Shown here: piece after piece, positions 20,349-24,720 of the stretch
Layout: each line of letters begins with the position of its first letter
How positions within the stretch are numbered: the stretch's first letter is position 1
Assembly (NCBI GenBank): GCA_008704415.1
Contig: VXIS01000494.1
Span: forward strand, 1-24,720
Length of the DNA stretch: 24,720 bases
Direction: 5' to 3'
Origin: Sphaerosporella brunnea
Lineage: Eukaryota; Ascomycota; Pezizomycetes; Pezizales; Pyronemataceae
The notes under the pieces: model-generated
What the model was told of the DNA's origin: nothing
Database searches by the model: none
The model's input: only the letters and a program-made list of their open reading frames with translations
Program-made: the position numbers and the translations under genes

Positions 20349-21628
20349 CTATGCGGTGGACCTCTCAGCGTTCGGGGCATTCTCCGCGGACGCCCAGCGG
20401 CTTTCTGCTGGGCCCGAATTCAGCTCGGTGGTGCTGAGGTTCCTGGTGCTAACAGGACTATCAGGAGCTGAGTTCGGTGCCGGAGTAAGAGTTTCAGGCG
20501 AGGGTGAGCCTGGAACATCAACACCCGCAGATTTGGGGGAGACGCCATCGCTGGCACCCCCGACACTACTCGGTTCTCCCAACGTGCTGATCGAGGCGTT
20601 AGAAATGCCCTCCGTGATACCGGAAAGGCTGTCATTGTCATGGAGCATGAGTCCAGGCGCCTGTTGCAATATTTCTTGGTAGACCTTTCTGGTTGGATCC
20701 GCCCTGCGCTTGGCTTTCTTTTTGTCCCGCTTCGACGAAGGGCGCACCACGATAACGGGCACGGGCGAATGTTGCAGACAGTATTTGGAAACCGAGCCGG
20801 GCAGCAGCCCCTGTAGACCCCCGAGCGAACGACCGCGAGTGCCAACGATCAGAATCACGGGCTCATATATGTGAATCTAGCCGAATTTCAGCTCAACCAC
20901 GGCTCGCATAAGGTCGGAGAAACATACCATCCGCTGGATCGTTTCATGCACCTTTCCCACCGCAAACTCAAGGATTATCGAGATGGCCTTTTCCTCCTCA
21001 TTCTTTTCGATGATCTGGTCCAACAGCTTCCGTGCCTCTTGCCGGTACTGCCTTTCCTGCAGGGCCGCGTCGCTACTAATCTTACTGTCCTTGTCAACAA
21101 CGCGGAGGCAGACGATTTCATCTCCGTCGTCGACCAGCTCGTCGATCAACCACTCGAGCGCAAACTCCGAGTAATCGTTCTGGTCGGTGCCGCACAGGAA
21201 AGTGCGAGAGCGCCGGGTATATGTGTAGTCCCGATGCTTAGACTTCAGCGTGAGCGAAAAGTCCGTGGCATCCTTGTTGTCAAAGGTATCGAACGAAACG
21301 CGCTTGAGGAATGAGCTACCCGAAACACGCGAAGAATTAGCTCGAGCTCGACAAACATGTGACGGGGGGGGCGGGGGGGTTCTACATACGGAGGGGGTGG
21401 GGGGGACGACAAGGAGCGGCCGGTGCGGATAGACCCCCCCGAGCTGCTCGGGACGGGAGCGAAGGCTGGGGTTCCCGGGGCGGAGGCCGAGGTGGCGGCT
21501 GACGACTGTCGGCGTGCTTCGGAAGCAGGGACCTCGGGGAGCTTCGTCCAGGCGATGGACGTACGACGGCGATCCTGGTCGACGCTGGTTCGTGGTGTCG
21601 ATACGGCGGACGGGGATGCAGAAGTCAT
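20349..21628 (-). CDS. universal stress protein (UspA domain) with long disordered tails
   Basis: Cytosolic UspA-fold, nucleotide-binding stress protein of filamentous fungi; exact role not established. Three exons (minus): 21628-21390, 21315-20928, 20876-20349; 1155 nt, 384 residues. Residues 1-80 are a Ser/Pro/Arg leader (TSVDQDRRRTSIAWTKLPEV). The Usp fold starts after SFLKRVSFDTF (about 80-90), with YTRRSRTFLCGTD as first strand and EFALEWLIDEL as first helix. The ATP-loop is G221-x2-G224-x11-G236-S237 (GTRGRS, then LLPGSVSKYC), two residues longer than the classical x9 spacing, then PVPVIVVRP. The tail after about 270 is Ser/Pro-rich and disordered. Intron 1 (21316-21389) passes through two C-runs and starts GTATGT, so an apparent frameshift there is really splicing. 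The start ATG at 21628 precedes the conserved leader; upstream frame extension is proline-rich and unlikely to be coding. Confidence 0.92.
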
Positions 21629-22601
21629 CCAAGGAGAGCTGTACTGTGATCGGAAGATTGGGGGCGGGGGGGGGGGGAGGCGGAGCAGCAACAGCTGGCT
21701 TTCGTTTGCAAAAGGAAGCTGACTGAGATCAAGCGAGGTCGAGAAGCGAATCTGAGTGCGGGTAATTGTTGTCGCTGGGGTGGGAAAGGTGTTGTGAACA
21801 AGTTGGGGGGGGGGTGTTTGGGGTGGGGTTGTTGTCTGAGTAGAGTGGGGGTTTGGGGTTTGGTCGACGGGAAGCCTGGGTTTGCACTTTGCAGGCGATG
21901 AGGTGAGGCGCACGCGAGAAGCTCGAGCACCGCCGTGCCGTGTTAGTCACGGCGGCAGGGGCAACAGCCGCAACGCGCCAAGAATGACAGCACCGTCCCG
22001 TCTCGGTTCGGATAACCGTAAATGCGGGGGCCAAGGCAAGAGCCGCGGCCTTCAAGTTTCAAGTTTCAACGCCCATCGTCACGTGGGCCTGCAGCACAGC
22101 GGCGTGCATCCTCGTGAGCTGGCCTGGCCTCAGCCACCCCGCCTACCACCTCGGTCGCTGTATAGGTTAAGCGTACCACTTCCGCCAAACACCTCGGATG
22201 CAGTATACCGTATCTTCCGGCTTGAAGCAGCCCGGGCCGGAGTCGTTGCCAAGCTACAGTTGGGGACGCCTTAAACGTGAGTGAAAAATGCGCGACTGTC
22301 GATCCAAGATGGCTACACAACAACACCATCTATTTAAAAAAGAAGCATGTACAGGCGATAGAGAGGATGGAAAGGTCTTTTTACAGCTTTGATTAATTTA
22401 TAGGGCGTTGTTGATTTTCCATCTAATTAAAAGTAAAAAATGATTTTGGTGATAGAGGGTTAAAATGTCCACGCTACTTAGTACATTAATTATCTTTATT
22501 AGGTCATAATTAGTATGACTAATAGGTGCTAATATCCAATTAGGAAGTATTATATGCTCGATCTTTTGAAGATTAAACTGGAATGTCTCACTGCCTTACC
22601 T
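21629..22601. other. promoter and intergenic region, then abrupt AT-rich tract
   Basis: From 21629 to about 22300 the sequence is GC-rich, with long G-runs on the plus strand (near 21659-21678 and 21806-21817), so the stress-protein transcript strand is C/T-rich. From about 22320 composition turns strongly AT-rich with no open frame. That AT-rich tract, 22320-22601, is outside the LTR and may be a separate decayed element. Confidence 0.6.
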
Positions 22602-23106
22602 TGTAACCTTTTTCGTGAGCTTATAAGATCCGCTATTTCCACATGATGCATAACTCAGAACGTTTGTGTATCTGATTGATAAATACCAAGAGAATAACTC
22701 GCACTCAGGTCACTGATCACTCAGTATTTATTGATGATAGTCGATACATCTGTGCTGCTCGAAGGCCGTATCGAAGAAGAGAAAAGAATGAAATGTAGGA
22801 AAAAGCTCGTCAGCTTTTATAGCCAAGATGCTGAGTACATCATGTGATAACAATCTGGTGGCAAATTCGAAACTAAGGAAAGAATGGTCTAGAAGACCTG
22901 CAAGTCTGCCTTGTGAAACTAGAAGATTCCAAGTGACGTAGCATCGAAGGGGCTAGAAAGTGCTAGAAACATGGTGACAAAACTAGTAAAGAAAGTAATG
23001 GAAACTCGTAGATGCTGTAATCATACCATCGTTACTGCTCTTATAGTTTTACTATCTTAGTAAGGAAATACGTAAGAAAGAAACCATATAGTGTAATAAT
23101 CTTACA
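22602..23106 (-). repeat. 3' LTR, about 505 bp
   Basis: Bounded by TGTAA (plus 22602) and TTACA (ending 23106), a 5-bp inverted terminal repeat with the canonical TG...CA ends. It directly abuts the polypurine tract at 23107-23115. Inside, on the minus strand, a TATAAAA box (22815-22821 region) and an AATAAATACT polyadenylation-like signal (22722-22731) lie in the expected order. The outer flank TACCT (22597-22601) would be one target-site copy; the other is outside the window. Confidence 0.75.
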
Positions 23107-23372
23107 CTTCCCCTTAAAAAACAGTTGAATGTTACTCACGTACTCAACAGCGAAAGTAGAAGCAATAGATGACATAGGAGAGATACAGAAAGAATCATCA
23201 GAAGGAAAGAAAATCGGGAGAAGAGTGACTGCGGTGGAGGTGTTAGTCTGGGTCTCTTCGAGGAATTCCTGGATGTGAATCAGCTGCGCAGTGTTGCGTA
23301 CATTCTCATCAGGTTCCCAAGAGTTGTTTTCGGTCCATAATTCTCCCAAGAGATATACCAGTATCGATACCG

Positions 23373-24720
23373 TTAATCTTCTTGTGGTCGAGAATCGCTT
23401 GATGTTGTAGAGAGTGTGGTCGTCTTCTTCTTCGTCATCGTAGCTGGAGGGAGGAGGCGGAATGTCTTGTCTGAAATTCGCTGGAAGAGCTTGAGTTTGT
23501 CCTGGGCGAAGATGGGATAAACACGCTTGTTCTTGGGGAGTTCAAGTGTGCAGTTGCCTGTATCCTCATCGACTTTGCTGATCCTGTAGGGCCCTTCCCA
23601 AACTTCCATAAGCTCCTAACCTCTGCCCTTCCTCGAGAACGTCTCTTGTAAATCACCCATTGTCCAACCTGAAGTTGACCTTAGGATTCCTACGCTTGGC
23701 AGCAATGCTTGCTCGCGGTGACGTGCTGCCAGCAATGCATCTCGAGCCACAGCATTGTTGATCTTTTGCTGCTCGAGGTACTCATTGACTGTCAGGGACA
23801 TTCGAATCGAATTCAACTGGTAAAATGCGAGGGATATGACAAATTGAACTTCGTGAGGGGTACGCTGATGGTGGTGGAAGGAGAGTGGTTGAAGCGTGCT
23901 CAACACGCCAGAGATGACGAGACCAGTCTGCTGTTTGTTGTTGGTGAAATCCGAAGCATTGAGCGATGGGTACGGTTGGCCCGCTCCACTTGTCCATTGG
24001 TGTGTTTTGCTGGACAGCGGTGTCATAGAGAGGTCGTGCACCACGCTGCTTGTCGGATGTCTGCTTGCCATAGAACTGCGTCAGTGAATCGTGCTCGAGT
24101 CCTCGTCCGAAACGATGACTCTGTGGAGTCCGTAGCTACGAGCGCTAGTAGCTGTTTAATGACATCCGTACGTAATACGTTCCTTGTCCACGAAACTCCG
24201 TGCCTATTATGCGTGTCGAACCACAACATAGCGACAGAAGAGAAGCAGGTCAATGTGATGACCATGATGCTGCCATGACAAAGCTCAGTCCGAAGAGCTG
24301 GAATGGATCCAGGAATATCACATAGCAGATTGACTCAGTGTGAGCGACTAGAGGTAGGCAATTTCCCAGAGGCGAGCTTTTCGCCAATTGCTTGTGTGTG
24401 GAAACTGGCATCTTTGTTGCGCTCTGACCCTCAAGGCATTCTCTGCAGAACTCGTCGATGTCCTGCTTCATCCTAGGCCAGTAAAAAACTCTGCCTGCAT
24501 AGGATGTTAGGTCTTCTCGGTGCCTTGATGTCCCACACTCTTGTGACACTCTGCATGATGACATGCCGGACTGAGGAGGAGGGATTGTCTCTGGAAAGGA
24601 CTGCATTGGGGACGTAAACTCGAAGGTTGGAGGTGATGAGGGGTCTCTAGCACAACATATCCTGTGTCATGCCAGTGAAATGGCTTGCGAATGCCATTCT
24701 TGACCATGGGTCGTCTTCAT
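23373..24720 (-). pseudogene. broken gypsy-type integrase/pol remnant
   Basis: Recognisable pieces occur in different frames, so the gene is non-functional here. Near 24545-24560 ECHKSVGHQGTEKT carries the H-x-x-x-H half of the integrase zinc motif. Another frame near 24483 has VFYWPRMKQD and CREC, the second half. Fragments of the catalytic core follow in shifted frames between about 24300 and 23950. Near 23700-23780 a YLEQQKINNAVARDAL segment appears, then the post-integrase tail with GPYRISKVDEDTGNCTLELP and VYPIFAQDKLKLF at 23600-23470. At least three frame shifts and several stops separate these. Decay is consistent with repeat-induced mutation plus indels. Confidence 0.82.

Larger units (their letters stand above)
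22602..24720 (-). mobile_element. 3' part of a degenerate Ty3/gypsy LTR retrotransposon
   Basis: On the minus strand the order is integrase remnants (24720 to about 23375), a short non-coding stretch, a polypurine tract (AAGGGGAAG, 23115-23107) and the 3' LTR (23106-22602). Integrase immediately upstream of the 3' LTR, with reverse transcriptase presumably beyond the window, is the gypsy order. The element continues past 24720; the 5' LTR and primer binding site are not visible. Confidence 0.85.

Noticed and set aside
21361..21400. Apparent one-base frameshift in a C-run of the stress-protein gene
   Set aside because: A GTATGT...TAG intron (21316-21389) with a CTAAT branch-like site joins the two frames in the right phase and removes the C-runs.

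Overview
The window reads as a filamentous ascomycete genome (Pezizomycotina, probably a Eurotiales-type mould). Reasons: many 45-98 nt GT-AG introns, C/T-rich leaders, a urate oxidase with a peroxisomal tail, a fungal Rictor orthologue, a Zn(II)2Cys6 regulator and an AT-rich decayed Ty3/gypsy element. Lineage is inferred from family resemblance only. All gene models were built by hand by restoring domain continuity across introns. The five long models each close to an exact multiple of three (the Crinkler-like gene only with a GC-AG first intron).

Layout. 1-864 is a nearly perfect inverted duplication with a ~3-nt centre that folds the 3' end of the first gene back on itself; it looks like a contig-end fold-back. 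785-5360 (-) is a 14-exon Rictor/TSC11 orthologue, the TORC2 scaffold. 5361-7666 has no supportable gene. 7667-8778 (+) is urate oxidase in four exons, with GATA-factor sites upstream. 8779-11119 is mostly empty but holds a possible frame-broken gene on the minus strand (8975-9502). 11120-13565 (+) is a five-exon Zn2Cys6 transcription factor with an internal 11-residue tandem duplication and a collagen-like G-x-x tail. 13566-14899 contains a 50-bp inverted repeat pair and small repeats.

14900-17170 (+) is the most unusual gene: a Crinkler-type (CR) protein with a P-loop NTPase and a C-terminal restriction-endonuclease-fold domain, preceded by a Cys/His cluster that probably binds zinc. Its first intron works only with a GC donor. 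17751-19796 (-) is a secreted or vesicular metallophosphoesterase (5'-nucleotidase/YHR202W-like) whose catalytic D-x-H motif is assembled through a 15-nt microexon. 20349-21628 (-) is a fungal universal stress protein. From about 22320 the sequence becomes AT-rich; 22602-24720 is the 3' part of a broken Ty3/gypsy retrotransposon on the minus strand, with its LTR, polypurine tract and integrase remnants.

The genes do not form one pathway. TORC2 signalling, purine catabolism, a regulator, an effector-like nuclease, a phosphoesterase and a stress protein are separate transcription units. The region of greatest novelty is 13.9-17.2 kb, where the Crinkler-type gene sits beside an inverted repeat.
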